64,000 bases of DNA, taken from Spiroplasma endosymbiont of Cantharis nigra. GTDB lineage: Bacteria; Bacillota_I; Bacilli_A; Mycoplasmatales; Mycoplasmataceae. A program made the translations under genes and the position numbers. The DNA is taken from NCBI RefSeq assembly GCF_964019925.1, contig NZ_OZ026470.1, forward strand, positions 744,001-808,000, given 5' to 3'. Below, piece after piece: positions 21,138-33,128 of this stretch (position 1 is its first letter; each line of letters starts with the position of its first letter). The notes beneath the pieces are model-generated. The model was not told where the DNA came from. It saw nothing but the letters and a program-made list of their open reading frames with translations, and did not search any database.

Positions 21138-22157
21138 CTATCTCTTATATTTGTCAAATAAAAATTTAATTTCCGGCTTTAATGAATTTACTTTTTTTAC
21201 ATCATAAATAGAATTAAAGTTTCTAACTATTCCATGCGAAGACATGAAAGCATTTACATAGAATTTACCATTTTTATAGTCTACTGGTTTTAAAGTTCCC
21301 CCTGCAGTTAATCCTGCGGCAAAAAAACGAACTTTATGATCATCAATCAAATCTAAATCATGTAATATTGAATCAAAATCAAGATTATATTTTTCCAATC
21401 AAGCGCGTTCTTTATTTTGTCTTTCAAATGTTTCTAATTCATTTGGTCAAACTTCTTCATATCTTACAAGCCTTGATTGCATTTTACAGTCAGCTGAAAT
21501 TGCAAGAGCTGCCATGAGTGATCCCTCAGGTGCTCCCCCTATTCCATAAACAAAGTCAGCTTCTCCATTGACAACATCAATTGCTGCCAATACATCTCCA
21601 TCTTGGATAAGTCTTACAATTATTCCCATATCATTCATTTTTCTTATAATTTCTTGATGACGTGGTTTATCTAAAATAATACACTTCAAATCTTTTCTTT
21701 TAGCATGAATTTGCATTGCTTCAATCGAATAAATTACTCCCTTGGATAAATTAATGCACTCCTTAAATTCTGTCCTAACAAAGAGCTTTTCCATGTACAT
21801 TTCAGGAAGCTGCAACATTGTATTTTCTCTTGAAAAAGCAATTGTTGAAATACTTCCAGCATAATTATATGCCGCTGGATGAGTCCCCTCGACAGGATCT
21901 ACACTAACATCATATGTTAAAACGCTAGGATCTTCTAAATCACCAAGTATTTGACCTACAAATAGCATAGGAGCTTCATCTAACTCTCCTTCTCCATTTA
22001 CTACTTTTAATTTAAAGCCCTTCTCATTTTTTAACATTACTTGAAAGGCTTCAACTGCAGCTTGATCTACTAAGTTTTTGTTTTTTTTACCAATATATTT
22101 ATATGAAGCAATTGCAGCTACTTCAACAGTTCTTAATAAAATAATATCGCGATTCAT
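21138..22157 (-). CDS. glpX: fructose-1,6-bisphosphatase class II
   Basis: Removes the 1-phosphate from fructose 1,6-bisphosphate. 339 residues. Class II signatures are GEGELDEAPML (residues ~55-65), DPVEGT near 87, and GIGGAPEGSL near 201. Two TGA-Trp codons lie near residues 237 and 251. Presence of this enzyme implies a gluconeogenic flux or sugar-phosphate supply for glycan and lipid synthesis. AGGGGTATTCAAA precedes the ATG. Confidence 0.94.
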
Positions 22158-22222
22158 TTTGAATACCCCTTATATAAATAATTATAACAAAATTATCCAA
22201 ATCTACTTTTAGCTCTTTTGTA

Positions 22223-22249
22223 TTGTTTATTTCCTTATTAGTCTATAAT
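22223..22249 (+). promoter_or_regulatory. putative promoter of the M13 peptidase gene
   Basis: TTGTTT and TATAAT with a 15-base spacer, the -10 ending 26 bases before the ATG at 22276. Confidence 0.45.
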
Positions 22250-22275
22250 CTAATTTGTATAAAGGAGATGTATTT

Positions 22276-24180
22276 ATGTCAAAAAAAATAAGAGCACAAG
22301 ATAATTTCTTTGACTATATGAATAAGGAATGAATTGATAAAACTGAATTGCCAATTGGATATCCATCATGAGGTAGTTTTGAGATGCTACATAAAAAATC
22401 AATGGATGATATTAAGGAATTAATTTTAGAATTTAAATCTAAAAAGTATGATTTAAAAGATGATCAAGAAAAAATAACTAATATTTTTGAAAATTACTTA
22501 AATGTAAAAAAAAGAAATGAACAAGGAATTACTCCAATAATGGAGATAATGGAATTAATTGATTCATTAAATTCAAAAGAAAACTTTACTGATTTCTTAA
22601 TAGAATCTTTTAAAAGATTTAATATATCATTTTTTCACTCAAAAGGAATAGATTCTGATTTTAAAGATAGTAATAAAAGAGCCTTAATGATAGGTTCAAT
22701 GGGTTTGGGTATGTCAGATAGAGATTTTTACGATGAAAATCACCCGAGGCATAAAGATATTAAAGCAGCTTATAAAATATATTTAGAAGATATTTCAAAA
22801 GCTTCAAAATTACAATTTAAGACAAAAAGTATTTTTAATTTAGTTTATAACTTTGAAAAAGAAATATCTCAAAGTATGTTAAAGCAAGAAGAATTGAGAA
22901 GTCCTGAAAATATTTATAATGTTGTTAAAATAAGTGATTTAAATAAATATTGCTCATTTATTAACTGAGATAAGTATTTAACTCAAACAAAATATGGAAA
23001 AGCTGAAATATTAATATTATCTGAACCTAAATTTTTAGAAAAATTAAATGAAATGCTTAATAAATTTGAAATAGATGAATTAAAGGATTTCTTGAAAATA
23101 AAAACTTTAATAGCCTTCTCATCTATATTAAGTTTAGATTTATATCAAATAAATTTTAATTATTCAAGTATCTTTAGTGGTGTTAAAGAAATGAAACCTG
23201 AAATTGATAGAGCTGTTGAATTCACAAACTCAAGATTGGGAGAATTATTAGGAAAAGAATATGTAAAAAAACACTTTTCACAAGAATCAAAAGAGGATGT
23301 TCTAGGAATTGTAAAAGACTTAATTAAAGTCTATTCAAAAAGAATAAATAATTTAGAATGAATGAGTAATACTACAAAAGCAAAAGCTATTGATAAATTA
23401 AACTCGTTTACAGTGAAAATTGGTTTTCCAGATAAATTTGAAGACTATTCAAAAATTGAAATTAAAAGCTATGAACAAGGCGGGAATTTATTTGAAAATA
23501 TTAGAAATCTTTCAAAACATTTTATTGAAAAAGAATTAAATGAAATAAATCTTCCTGTGGATAAAACAAAATGATATATGAATCCCCAAACTGTTAATGC
23601 TTACTATAATCCCACTTCAAATGAAATTTGTTTTCCAGCTGGAATATTGCAAAAACCATTTTATGATATTAAAGAACCAAGAGCTAAAAATTTAGGTGGT
23701 ATTGGTGCTGTAATTGGTCATGAAGTAAGTCATGGATTTGATGATGAAGGAAGTAAATTTGATAAAAATGGAAATTTTGAAAATTGATGAACTGAAGAAG
23801 ACTATAAACAATATAACTTAAGAACTCAAAAATTGGTTGAGCAATATAACTCATATGAAGTTAATGGAACTAATGTTAATGGAAAATTAACATTAGGTGA
23901 AAATATTGGAGATCTAAGTGGAGTTGCAGCAGCTCTAGATATTTGCAAGACTCAATGTAAAGAGGATATAAAACTATTCTTTGAAAATTATGCAACTATT
24001 TGAATGAGAAAGTCTACTGATGAATTAAAAAATACTCGTCTTTTAATAGACCCTCACTCACCTGAGGAGTTTAGATGTAATGGAGTTTTAATAAATATTG
24101 ATGAGTTTCATAGTGTTTATGAAACAAAACCGGCAGACAAAATGTATCTTGAAAAATCAAAAAGAATTAAAATTTGATAA
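22276..24180 (+). CDS. pepO: M13-family zinc endopeptidase (PepO-like)
   Basis: 634 residues, neprilysin-like oligopeptidase. Zinc site HEVSH at residues 482-486 with the third ligand Glu542 in GENIGD. The substrate-binding NAYYNP motif is at 441-446. The C-terminus RIKIW matches the family's short basic-Trp ending, and its final Trp is TGA directly before the TAA stop. There is no signal peptide or membrane helix, so it is predicted to be cytosolic, like lactococcal PepO, and to degrade imported peptides. AAAGGAGATG upstream. Seven or more TGA-Trp codons. Confidence 0.95.
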
Positions 24181-24183
24181 AAT

Positions 24184-24215
24184 AAAAATCAATAGACTAG
24201 TATCTATTGATTTTT
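24184..24215. terminator. bidirectional terminator after pepO
   Basis: AAAAATCAATAGA and TCTATTGATTTTT form a perfect 13-bp stem with a 6-base loop, between converging genes. Confidence 0.85.
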
Positions 24216-24226
24216 ATTTTATCAAA

Positions 24227-24664
24227 TTAATCTTTATTAACTACTTCTTCCTTAATTTCTTTATTATTTTTTAAAACTAATTTTCCAAAAAAATAAGTTT
24301 TATCTTCTATAACTAATTTTCCAAAAAACTTTGAAAAACTAAAGGCATATGTAAAGCAAATTATAGAAAAAGTAGTATAGGTAACTGTCATCTTAACTAA
24401 TAATAATTTGGACTTTTCATTTGTATTATCAAATCCATTTAATAATTCTGGTGCTCTTAGACTAATTCCCCATATTATTGATAAAACTATTATTAGCAAA
24501 AAAATAAAAATATTAATTGATAGAAATATTCAATTTATTTTGGTCTTTTTCTTATTTACTAAAAAAATAGTATATCCAAAAATAAATCAAACTAAAGTTA
24601 CAATAGCAAATAATAAGGACATATAGCCAATAAGTTCTAAAATAATCATATATCACTCAATCAT
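24227..24664 (-). CDS. unknown small membrane protein, last gene of the glycosidase unit
   Basis: 145 residues with three transmembrane segments (roughly 8-30, 44-67 and 90-112) and a short charged C-terminal tail. Not recognised. The ATG at 24664 follows the stop of the upstream glycosidase-like gene by 1 base, so it is translationally coupled to it. It may help anchor or secrete that product, but nothing in the sequence proves this. Confidence 0.72.
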
Positions 24665-24665
24665 T

Positions 24666-26900
24666 TTATCTATCTCCTCTATATCTTCTAGTTTCTATTT
24701 TTAATTTATTAATAATATTTTTATAACCCTGAATTTCATCATATCCTTTTTTACTTGACATATATTTCTCAAGATTTGTTTTATTTGACATTATATTCTT
24801 ATCAAATACAGTTTTATTATAGTTTAAATCAAATTTTGTACCACTAAGTTTTTTACCTAATTTAAGAGTTTGTGCTATATTTTTGTATAAAAATTCTTCT
24901 GAAAAATAATTTTTATCAATTAAATAATTAATTTTATTAACATTATTTGTTCCTACAGCTAATTGTAAAAGCCTAGTTGAAGGCATAAATTTAAAATTCT
25001 CATCAGAATTAATATCTGCAATTTCAATTATTTTTTGCTTATCTTTTTGTGTATCATATTGTGGATAAGTAAATAAGGTATCTCCAGACACATAACTTAT
25101 ATCTATAAAACTATAGTCATTAAAATCAGATGATCAAGCAGAATGGCCCTCTTCTCATCCATTTAATATATATTTCATATAATGTGGTTCACCTTGCTTA
25201 TAAAGTGAAGATTGTATATATCCTAATATTCCAGGTTCTGATCTTGTTAAACTAAAAGTACTATCTGAATCTAAAAAGTATTCACCACTTTTTAGATTAT
25301 TCTTATTTCTAAATTTTTTAAAATTGTTATAGTTCTTATTTTTCTCATTATAAATATCTAGCAAATGAGTCCATGCATAATCAATATGATCATAACTTTC
25401 AATATTTTTATAATCAATATCTCTTTCTCAATCTGAGAAAGCCATTCCTAAATAATCTTTATTTGGATCAACTGTTTTTAGTCATTCATTAGTTTTTATA
25501 ACTTCACCAGAATTTATTTCATCTAAATAATAATATAATTTTATTTCATTAGCTCATTTTGGTTTTTTATTATCTACATGCTTTTTAAATTCTTTAAATC
25601 ATCAATTCATAAAACCCTGTCCTACACTATAATTTAAAGAACCATTAACATAAAAATATTCCTCTGTTTTTTCATTATAAATGTTAAGAGTTTTATTATC
25701 TGTAGTTCAACCAGATTTTGTTGAATTAACAAAACCATGCTTCATTCCAGCATCAGATAAAAGATTTAAATATGTATCAAAAGTATTTCAGTCACTTTCA
25801 TCAATATAAAGATCATCTTGAATGTCCTCAATATTAATAAATTCTTCCTTAGAATTAATTGTATTAAAATCTCCTTTATATCTTCACGGAGTGAAGTTTA
25901 GAGATTTTCTTCTTACTTTTCAAAGATTATGAAACTCTCTTTCATCATCTCAATTATTATTTCAACTATCATCAATTCTCAATTGAAAAGAATCCATTCC
26001 AAGTTCTGCAAGTGATTCATACTCATTTTTTCAATATTTATTTCAATTAAAATCAAGATATTCATCAAAAGACAATTTATCTTCAATTCCTATTGGAACT
26101 CCTCTATTTTCATTTTCTTTAAAAACACTATTATAATAAGCAGATGTTCATTCAGGAAAATAAAAAATATTATAATCTGCTTCTTTATAATCATCATAAT
26201 TTATATCAAATAAATTTAAAGTTATTTGATTATTAATAGAGAAATCTTTTTCATTTTCATTTTTACCAGTAATTTTGAAATTAAGTTTTTCAACTGTCTC
26301 ATTTTTAATCTCATTTGATTTTACAGAAACATTTATTATATAAACTTTATTTTCATAAACATTATTTAAAACTTTTCTATTATTAATTTTTTCTGGAACA
26401 AGTAATGTTTGTTGAATACCAAATGGGTTTTTCATACCATTAGTTAATTTATAATCACTGGCATAAATAAATTCATTAAATCCGAATTCTACTTCAAAGT
26501 CTTGTTCATTTATTAATTCTTCTAATTCAACTTCTATCGAGTCAAATTTCTCATTAACCACTACCACTATTTGCGCAGTATTAAAATCATTTTCTCAAAT
26601 ATCTATTGAATGCTCATTATTTAAATAATTATATTTTTCTATATCACCATAAAATTCAGCATTTTCCATTGAGTTACTTTCTTCGCTTGGGATATACAAA
26701 GCATAATTTTCATAGGCATCTGTAGAAAAAGCATGTAATTTTTCTTTCCCCTTAAAGTTTTCTTTCATTTCATTTGTTAGCTTGAAATCTAAATAGACAC
26801 TTCTTTCTAAACTAGATTTATTTATAAATATTGCTAATGAAAAAATCATTAAAATGAATTGTAAACAAATAGTTGAAATAAGTAAAATTTTTTTTGTCAT
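24666..26900 (-). CDS. membrane-anchored glycosidase-like protein (DUF4091/GH123-like)
   Basis: 744 residues with one N-terminal hydrophobic segment (residues ~5-27) acting as signal anchor. An N-terminal beta-rich region of about 230 residues precedes a catalytic-looking domain. A LYYYLDEINSG segment places an Asp-Glu pair at 460-461, like the catalytic pair of GH123. Later SGDTLFTYPQYD and FKFMPSTRLLQLAVGTNN resemble the DUF4091 pattern GDGxLxYPG...PSIRxxxLRDG. Family assignment is by eye; GH123 members release N-acetylhexosamine. At least fifteen Trp codons are TGA. It starts 16 bases after yebC and may share its transcript. Confidence 0.58.
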
Positions 26901-26916
26901 AGAACCCCTTTATATT

Positions 26917-27633
26917 TTAATTCTCAACATTATGATAAATATCTTGAACATCTTCTAATTGATTTAATTTTTCAATTAATTTTTCAAAATTAATTTTTAT
27001 TGCAGCATCTGTTATTGTAATCATTTCATCTGCTAACATTGTAGTTTCTGCAATATTATAATTATTAATACCAGCAGAATCTAAAGTTTTTTTAACTTGA
27101 TTAAATGAATTAAAAGGTGCATAAATCACTGTCATATTTTCTTCTTCTACAACATCATTTACTTCACAATCTGTTTCCATTAATAATTCTAATGTTTGTT
27201 CAACATTTTTTTGATCAAATGCAAAAATGCTTACCGCTTGAAATGAGTGAGAGACAGCTCCGCTGTTAGCAATCTTACCACCATTCTTATTAAATGCATC
27301 TCTTATTTCAGCAATAGCTCTATTAACATTATTTGTTAGTGAATCAACAATTATCATTGAATTCCCTGGTCCATAACCCTCATATCTATTTGAAGTATAA
27401 TTATCAGCATCTCCACCTTCAGCCTTTTTAATTGCTCTTTGAATTACATCAGCTGGAACTTGCTTTGATTTTGCTTTATCAATAGCACTTCTAAGAGCTA
27501 AATTTGAATCCGGATCTTTGCTACCAGCTTTTGCAGCCATATAAATTTCTTTTGAAGCTCTACCATAAATTGCTGATTTCATAGCAGCTGTTTTTTCCAT
27601 ACTTGCTTTTCTAACTTCATGTGCTCTTCCCAT
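26917..27633 (-). CDS. yebC: YebC/PmpR-family protein
   Basis: 238 residues. MGRAHEVRKASMEKTAAMKSAIYGRASKEI is the conserved N-terminal domain, and RYEGYGPG near residue 82 is diagnostic. Members have been described as transcription regulators and, more recently, as translation factors helping ribosomes through proline stretches. The ATG at 27633 is chosen because AAAGGAG lies 7 bases upstream; a further upstream ATG would add MQRSFN. It sits between the two glycosidase genes, but as a core gene its link to them may be only positional. Confidence 0.93.
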   Translation of the reverse strand: MGRAHEVRKASMEKTAAMKSAIYGRASKEIYMAAKAGSKDPDSNLALRSAIDKAKSKQVPADVIQRAIKKAEGGDADNYTSNRYEGYGPGNSMIIVDSLTNNVNRAIAEIRDAFNKNGGKIANSGAVSHSFQAVSIFAFDQKNVEQTLELLMETDCEVNDVVEEENMTVIYAPFNSFNQVKKTLDSAGINNYNIAETTMLADEMITITDAAIKINFEKLIEKLNQLEDVQDIYHNVEN

Positions 27634-27782
27634 ATTAAAACTCCTTTGCATTTGAAAACTTTACTTTAAAATTTTACACTAAAATTTTTATTTATTTAGG
27701 AAAAGCGTTATATTTATTTTTTATAGTTAGATATATATTAGAATCTTCTTAATTCAATTTAATTACATAATTTAAATTAATT

Positions 27783-27809
27783 AAAAAAAGTTACAGATAT
27801 GTAACTTTT
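27783..27809 (-). terminator. terminator of the GH85 operon
   Basis: AAAAGTTACA and TGTAACTTTT form a 10-bp stem with a 4-base loop and a T-run on the minus strand. It separates the GH85 operon from yebC. Confidence 0.8.
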
Positions 27810-27828
27810 CTATTATAAATATTTAATT

Positions 27829-30618
27829 TTAATAATTATAATTTGTACTTATTTTGGAATAAAATATATCTCCAACTATACCATCATTATAAATAGGTTG
27901 TATTCCTAAATATATATAATTTTCTGAGTTTTCATTAAGTTCTCTAATATAGTGACTATTTAAATTATTTTGACCTTGATAATATCATTTTCTACCATCG
28001 GTTGAGTAATAAATTTGAAAATAACTTGCACTTGAATTATTTGTTTCTCAATTAAATCTAATATTTATATTATTATTATTTGTTTCTCTTTTAACAATAT
28101 ATTCACTATTTATTTTTGATACTATTGTTTCTTGATTAGAATCAATCTCATCCTTATTAATTTCAAATCCACCAACAGAAAAAATAAAATTATTATTATT
28201 CTGTGGATTAATTTTTAATCCAAGTTTAGCAATTCTATTATCTTTATTTATTCCTCGAGCAGATGATAAATCAGCACTAATTTTATATCACCCATCATTA
28301 CTTTTCTCTTCAATGATTGTATCAATGCTTTTAGGTCCTTCATTTAATTTAGAATCCGTATATGTTATTTGAGTATTATTTAAAATATCTTCTAATTGTG
28401 AATTTGAAGACTTACCTATTTTATCTTCATCACTTGCCTTTATATAAAAACTTACCTTATAATTACTTTTACTCAAATTAGTTCCCATTAAATTTCAAAA
28501 ATAGTCATTATTTGATCATATACCAGGCATAACTTTTCCATCGTTATTAAAGTCATAACCCATTCCTATTGATATAGAGTTACCCTTCATATAAGGATTG
28601 TAATAATCATAATATGGCGCTAACTGACCTTTGTTATTTATTTGACTTACAAATTTTTCTCCGTCATTTGTTTTTATTGAGTTTGTATCTGATTTTTTTA
28701 TTGAACTTCAAAAATCTCATTGGTAAGTAGGATTTGAATCTGCAATTCTGGAGTTAGTTCATGGATTAATTTTGTCATAAATAATTTCATTATTACCATC
28801 TCTATTTATAAAATATATTCCTGACCCTGTTGAAAAATAGGTTTTCATAGATGGATCATTTTCAATTTCTTCAGGTTGCTTATCAGAAAACTCACTATAG
28901 TTATTATCAATAATTCTATCTGCAACTATTGTTTTTTCTAAAAAACTATTACCTATTCCATAACTCTTATTGTACTTACCATTATTATTTAAAATAAAGT
29001 TACTTTTATAAGCTTCATTTCAATTTTTGTCCTCTGAATTAAAAGAATCAAATTTAATTCTTGGATCAGACATATAAATAGCTTCAATATTTTGTTGTCC
29101 TTGCCCAATCATCATATCGTATCCTTCAGCATCATTTTCTAAATAACCATTTTTACCAGTCATTTGATAAGTGGAATAGAGATTTGATATTTCTTGTTGC
29201 ATTATTAAATACTTATATAGATCCTTTTCTTTCCAAATATTTTTTGCTTTTAAAAAGTTTTTAAAGGACTTTGAATATTCATTTGCTCCACCAGATCCAA
29301 ATATTGAAAAAGAATTATTAGGTTCATTATCATATTCATTTAAATTATTTTTATTAAATATTTGATTTCTATAATCATAGGCTCCAACACTAGGAATAGT
29401 AATACTTTCATTTAATAATGTATAAGCATTTTTTCTAGCTTCATTATTACCATTGTGTTCTGAACTTATATATTGATTAAGATTAGGAGTTGAAATACCA
29501 AAATCTAGTTGTATAGCACTAGCACTTCTAGAGGCATCAACTGTCTTTTTAGAATTTGGTCGAGATGAAACTTTATCATATTCTAAACTTCCATCATTTG
29601 TATAATAAACAATTGATAATCTTCTTCCAATTTTATCTTCTATTTTTTTTGCTTCCCTATTAAACTGCTCCATTATTTTATTTATTTCTGAATTTTTAAT
29701 AACATACCCATCGCCTTGAGATCCATTTGCTTCATTATTTATTATTCAACCATCAAAATTAAATTTTATACATTGTTGAATTAAAATATCTACCATTTTA
29801 TAATTGCCATTTGAATCAATCTCTAGAATACTTTTTAGAGATTCTCTAGTTAAATCTTCTCAACCAGACATATATCAAAGACCTAATACTGGAACACCAT
29901 TTTTGTGCATATATTCACTATAATCTGCAAATGATGGAGTTAATCAACCTTTATTTGTTATTGCTGGTCAAGTATACATTTGATGCATATAACTTAAATT
30001 TGTTAGGTTACCACCAAATGGATTTTTTGTTCCTAAAATAGAACTTGATGAACTTGAAGGAGCATGAAACATATTGAAAAAACTACTTTTTTGTTGATTT
30101 TTTACAGTGCTTTTTGCAACATAATTTCTACCTCTTAACTTTTCTTTTGATATATTATATTTTAAATCCATATCTTTACCATCATTTCAAGTGGGAAGTG
30201 AATTAATATAATTAAATTTTCTAGACCTAGATTGAATTCCAAAATCTAATCACTTATTTCCATTTGGTCTATATGATTTTATTATTGGTGAACCTGTAGC
30301 TCCTTGTTTTTTTATAAAATTTGCTCCTTTATATGATGTAGCATAATTGTCATAGTCAAAAATTTTATCAACTACACCATTTGAGGAATCAGTTTTTTTA
30401 AAAAGTGAATCATTAAAATCAATTCCATTTTTATCAAATTGATCATAAAATCAATTATAACCATCTCCATCTTCTGTTTCTCCTGTACTTCAATTAAACT
30501 CAGGTAATCCTTCAATATAATTTCTTGTTGTTATATCTCCGATGTTACAAGATACAGCGCTTAAAGAAGCTCCTGAAATAATAAAACCTACTAATAGTAA
30601 TTCAATTATTTTTTTCAT
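27829..30618 (-). CDS. GH85 endo-beta-N-acetylglucosaminidase lipoprotein
   Basis: 929 residues. The signal peptide ends SAVSC, predicting lipidation at Cys24 and exposure on the cell surface. The GH85 core includes GVPVLGLWYMSGWEDL (residues 241-256) and FDGWIINNE (288-296). GH85 enzymes use an Asn-x-Glu pair for substrate-assisted cleavage of the chitobiose core of N-glycans; here these are Asn294 and Glu296. The C-terminal ~250 residues look like beta-sandwich/fibronectin-like domains. More than a dozen Trp codons are TGA. The start overlaps the permease upstream by 13 bases. Substrate is inferred from the family. Confidence 0.85.
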
Positions 30619-31550
30619 ATTTTTTTATAACCTCCTTGCTTAATATTAATAAGCAGTGTAAAAAAAGAAATTCATAGCAATGACATAACATAAGTAATTG
30701 GCAATATGATATTTGCTTTATTCGTTAAAAATGTAAATGGAATTTCTAATTTTGGATTTACTATTGTTTGTAATATATTAATTTTATACATTGTTATGTT
30801 AGTAATTGAAGATAAAAATAATCATTGAAAGGATTTTATTGGCATCAAGTATCCAAATAAGTTTAATACAATAGCTGCCCTATTATTCGTTATTAAATTT
30901 ATATCAATTAAGCAATCTCCTAGTAATAAAAATACTATTATTATTATTAAATTTATTGATTGAATAATAATTAAATTTTTAAACAGCATCGACATTAAAT
31001 AACAAATGGCAAGTAGACATAACATATATAAGAATGAAGTAATTAACGAATTCAAAATACAAAAAAATAAATTAAAGTATTCTCATACATTATTATTAAT
31101 GAAAAATATTTTTTGCATTGAAATAAATAAATATTGAAAATTTTTAAAATACAAAAAGCTATCGATAATATTTGCAATAATTAAACAAAAAAATAAAGAT
31201 AAAAAAGTGATTAATAAGGTACAAATTAATATTGAAAAATATATTTTAAACTTATTTATTGCAAATATTTTAGCTTGTTTAACAAGAATACTTTGCTCTC
31301 AATTTGAAATCAATAAGGAGAAAGTAAATAAAGAAAAAGTAAAAGGTATTATAAATAAATTAAAAATCTGTCCACTACTTTCAATATAGTCTTTATTACC
31401 AAAAGATGTTTTAATTAAATATGCACTAATAAATATAAAAGTTGGTATTAATATTGCTAATACATATACTTTAAAGTTTTTAAATATAGTTTTAAAAACA
31501 TAGTTAAAAGTTGACCGAAATGATATATTGGATTTTAAAGAATTAAACAT
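30606..31550 (-). CDS. ABC-2-like transporter permease, subunit 2
   Basis: 314 residues with six predicted transmembrane segments and a first cytosolic stretch of about 30 residues, the layout of ABC-2 type export permeases. It is the last transporter gene before GH85 and overlaps its start by 13 bases. It follows the other permease by 7 bases. No close named family was recognised; substrate unknown. Read with TGA-Trp at several places, including near the end where IWKK precedes the stop. Confidence 0.72.
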
Positions 31551-31557
31551 ATTTTAC

Positions 31558-32415
31558 CTACTTTCATTTAAATAACTTAATTGATAGATACGTTAAGATT
31601 GATACTAAAATTAGAGAAATGACTACTAAAATATATATATTAGTAATAAATGTGTAACTATGATCATCAGAAATAATTTGTTTTATTCCACCTCTAAAAT
31701 CAACAAAGGTAAATGAAGCTGTAATTAGTAAAATTCAAACCATATACTTTGTTATTGAAATATAACCTAAGAAAGTTATAAATCAGCTCCTAGTAGAAAT
31801 AAACGAAGGTATAATAACGTCAGACATAATTAAATAAAAAATAATAATTAAAATTGGAACTACTGCTTGAATATTTTTTGAATTAAATAGATTCATAATT
31901 ATAACACAAGAAGAAAAAACAGTTATTTGAATTAAAATTGAGACAAAAATAAATCAAACCCAATTTCATCAAAATAAGTTTCCTAAATAATTAAAACTTA
32001 TTTTAAGCTGAACTTTAGAAATTAAATAGACAATTAATATATTTAAAAGTTCTGCAGCAAAAGTAAAACATGTAGAACAAATTATAATCGATAAAATAAT
32101 ATCATATGGCTTAGTACCTATAAATTTAAGTCTTTTAATTAAAGATGTTTCCTTTCATGAAAACAGCATACTAGAGAAATAAGCTCCAGTAACAAAAGAA
32201 GGAATCAGAAATAAAGAAGTCATCTGAGGTGGTAATAATTCAAATGTATTTGAATAATTTGTATAGCCTATAAAACAAATAATAGTAATTATTAATGAAG
32301 AAGCAAATATTATTATTCAAGCTCTTTCATTTCTTAAACTTAATGATGTTATTATTGATATTGTTCTTTTGAAATTACTAATTCCTATTTTAAAATTACT
32401 ATTATTTCTCATCAT
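31558..32415 (-). CDS. ABC-2-like transporter permease, subunit 1
   Basis: 285 residues with about six transmembrane segments. A cytosolic loop SMLFSWKETSLIKRLKFIG follows helix 2 and matches the ABC-2 pattern in which the cytosolic face contacts the ATPase. It begins inside the end of the ATPase gene (14-base overlap) and is followed closely by the second permease, so ATPase and two permeases make one transporter. Start could be 32415 or 32412 (two adjacent ATGs). Confidence 0.75.
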
Positions 32416-33118
32416 CAATTTCCTCATAATATTTTTCTAAAAAATATCTAATTGATCCATATTCTTTAATAATTTTTTTTACACTTTCATCCCTATAAAT
32501 TTCACCTTTATTTAAAACTATTATCCTATTACATATTTTTTCAATTTCTTCAGGTATATGAGATATTACTATTAAAGTAATATCTTCTTTTTTTCTTAAA
32601 TTATCAAAAAAATTAACTAGTTTGATTTGCATTTTTAAGTCAAGACCTGTTATTAATTCATCTAAAATTAATATTTTTGGTTTTTTAATTATTGATATCA
32701 TAGAGTTAAAGCGTTGTTGTTGACCACCAGATAAGTCACTTAATCTTTTAGTTAAAATATCTTCAACCTCAAATATATTAATTAACTCTTTTATATATTC
32801 GTCTTTATTTCATTTTTTTGAAATTAACAAATTAAGTAAATCTACCCCTCTTGTATTAAATGGTCAATCTCCTTTTTGAAATTGTATTCCAATACTCTCT
32901 TTAATTTTGTTATCAATTTCTTTATTTTCACTTATAAAATTTACTTTACCTTCTGTTGGTTCACTTATTCCAGATATTATTTCTATAAGAGTAGTTTTAC
33001 CACTACCATTTGCTCCTAAAATACCAATTGCTTCTCCTTTTGCAATTTCAAAATTTAGGTTTTTTAAAACTCATTTATTTTTTTCGAATTTTTTTGATAA
33101 ATTTTCTATTTTAATCAT
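32402..33118 (-). CDS. ABC transporter ATPase
   Basis: 238 residues, complete nucleotide-binding domain. Walker A GANGSGKTT at 35-43, signature LSGGQQQR near 132, Walker B ILILDELITGLD near 152 and switch His in VISH near 189. Walker B ends in Asp-Glu, so hydrolysis is expected. ATG at 33118 has GAGGT upstream. Pairs with the two permeases downstream. ABC-2 exporters can move polysaccharide, lipid, drug or peptide; nothing here fixes the cargo. Confidence 0.93.
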
Positions 33119-33128
33119 TTTTATACCT

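Noticed and set aside
26917..27633. yebC as a dedicated regulator of the glycosidase genes
   Set aside because: yebC is a widely conserved core gene and a terminator separates it from the GH85 operon. Its position alone is not enough.
24666..30618. Apparent pseudogenes: many short frames broken by TGA in the two glycosidase genes
   Set aside because: All breaks are in-frame TGA codons and the frames rejoin exactly. With TGA read as Trp both genes are intact, as are recA, ffh, rny, der and others.
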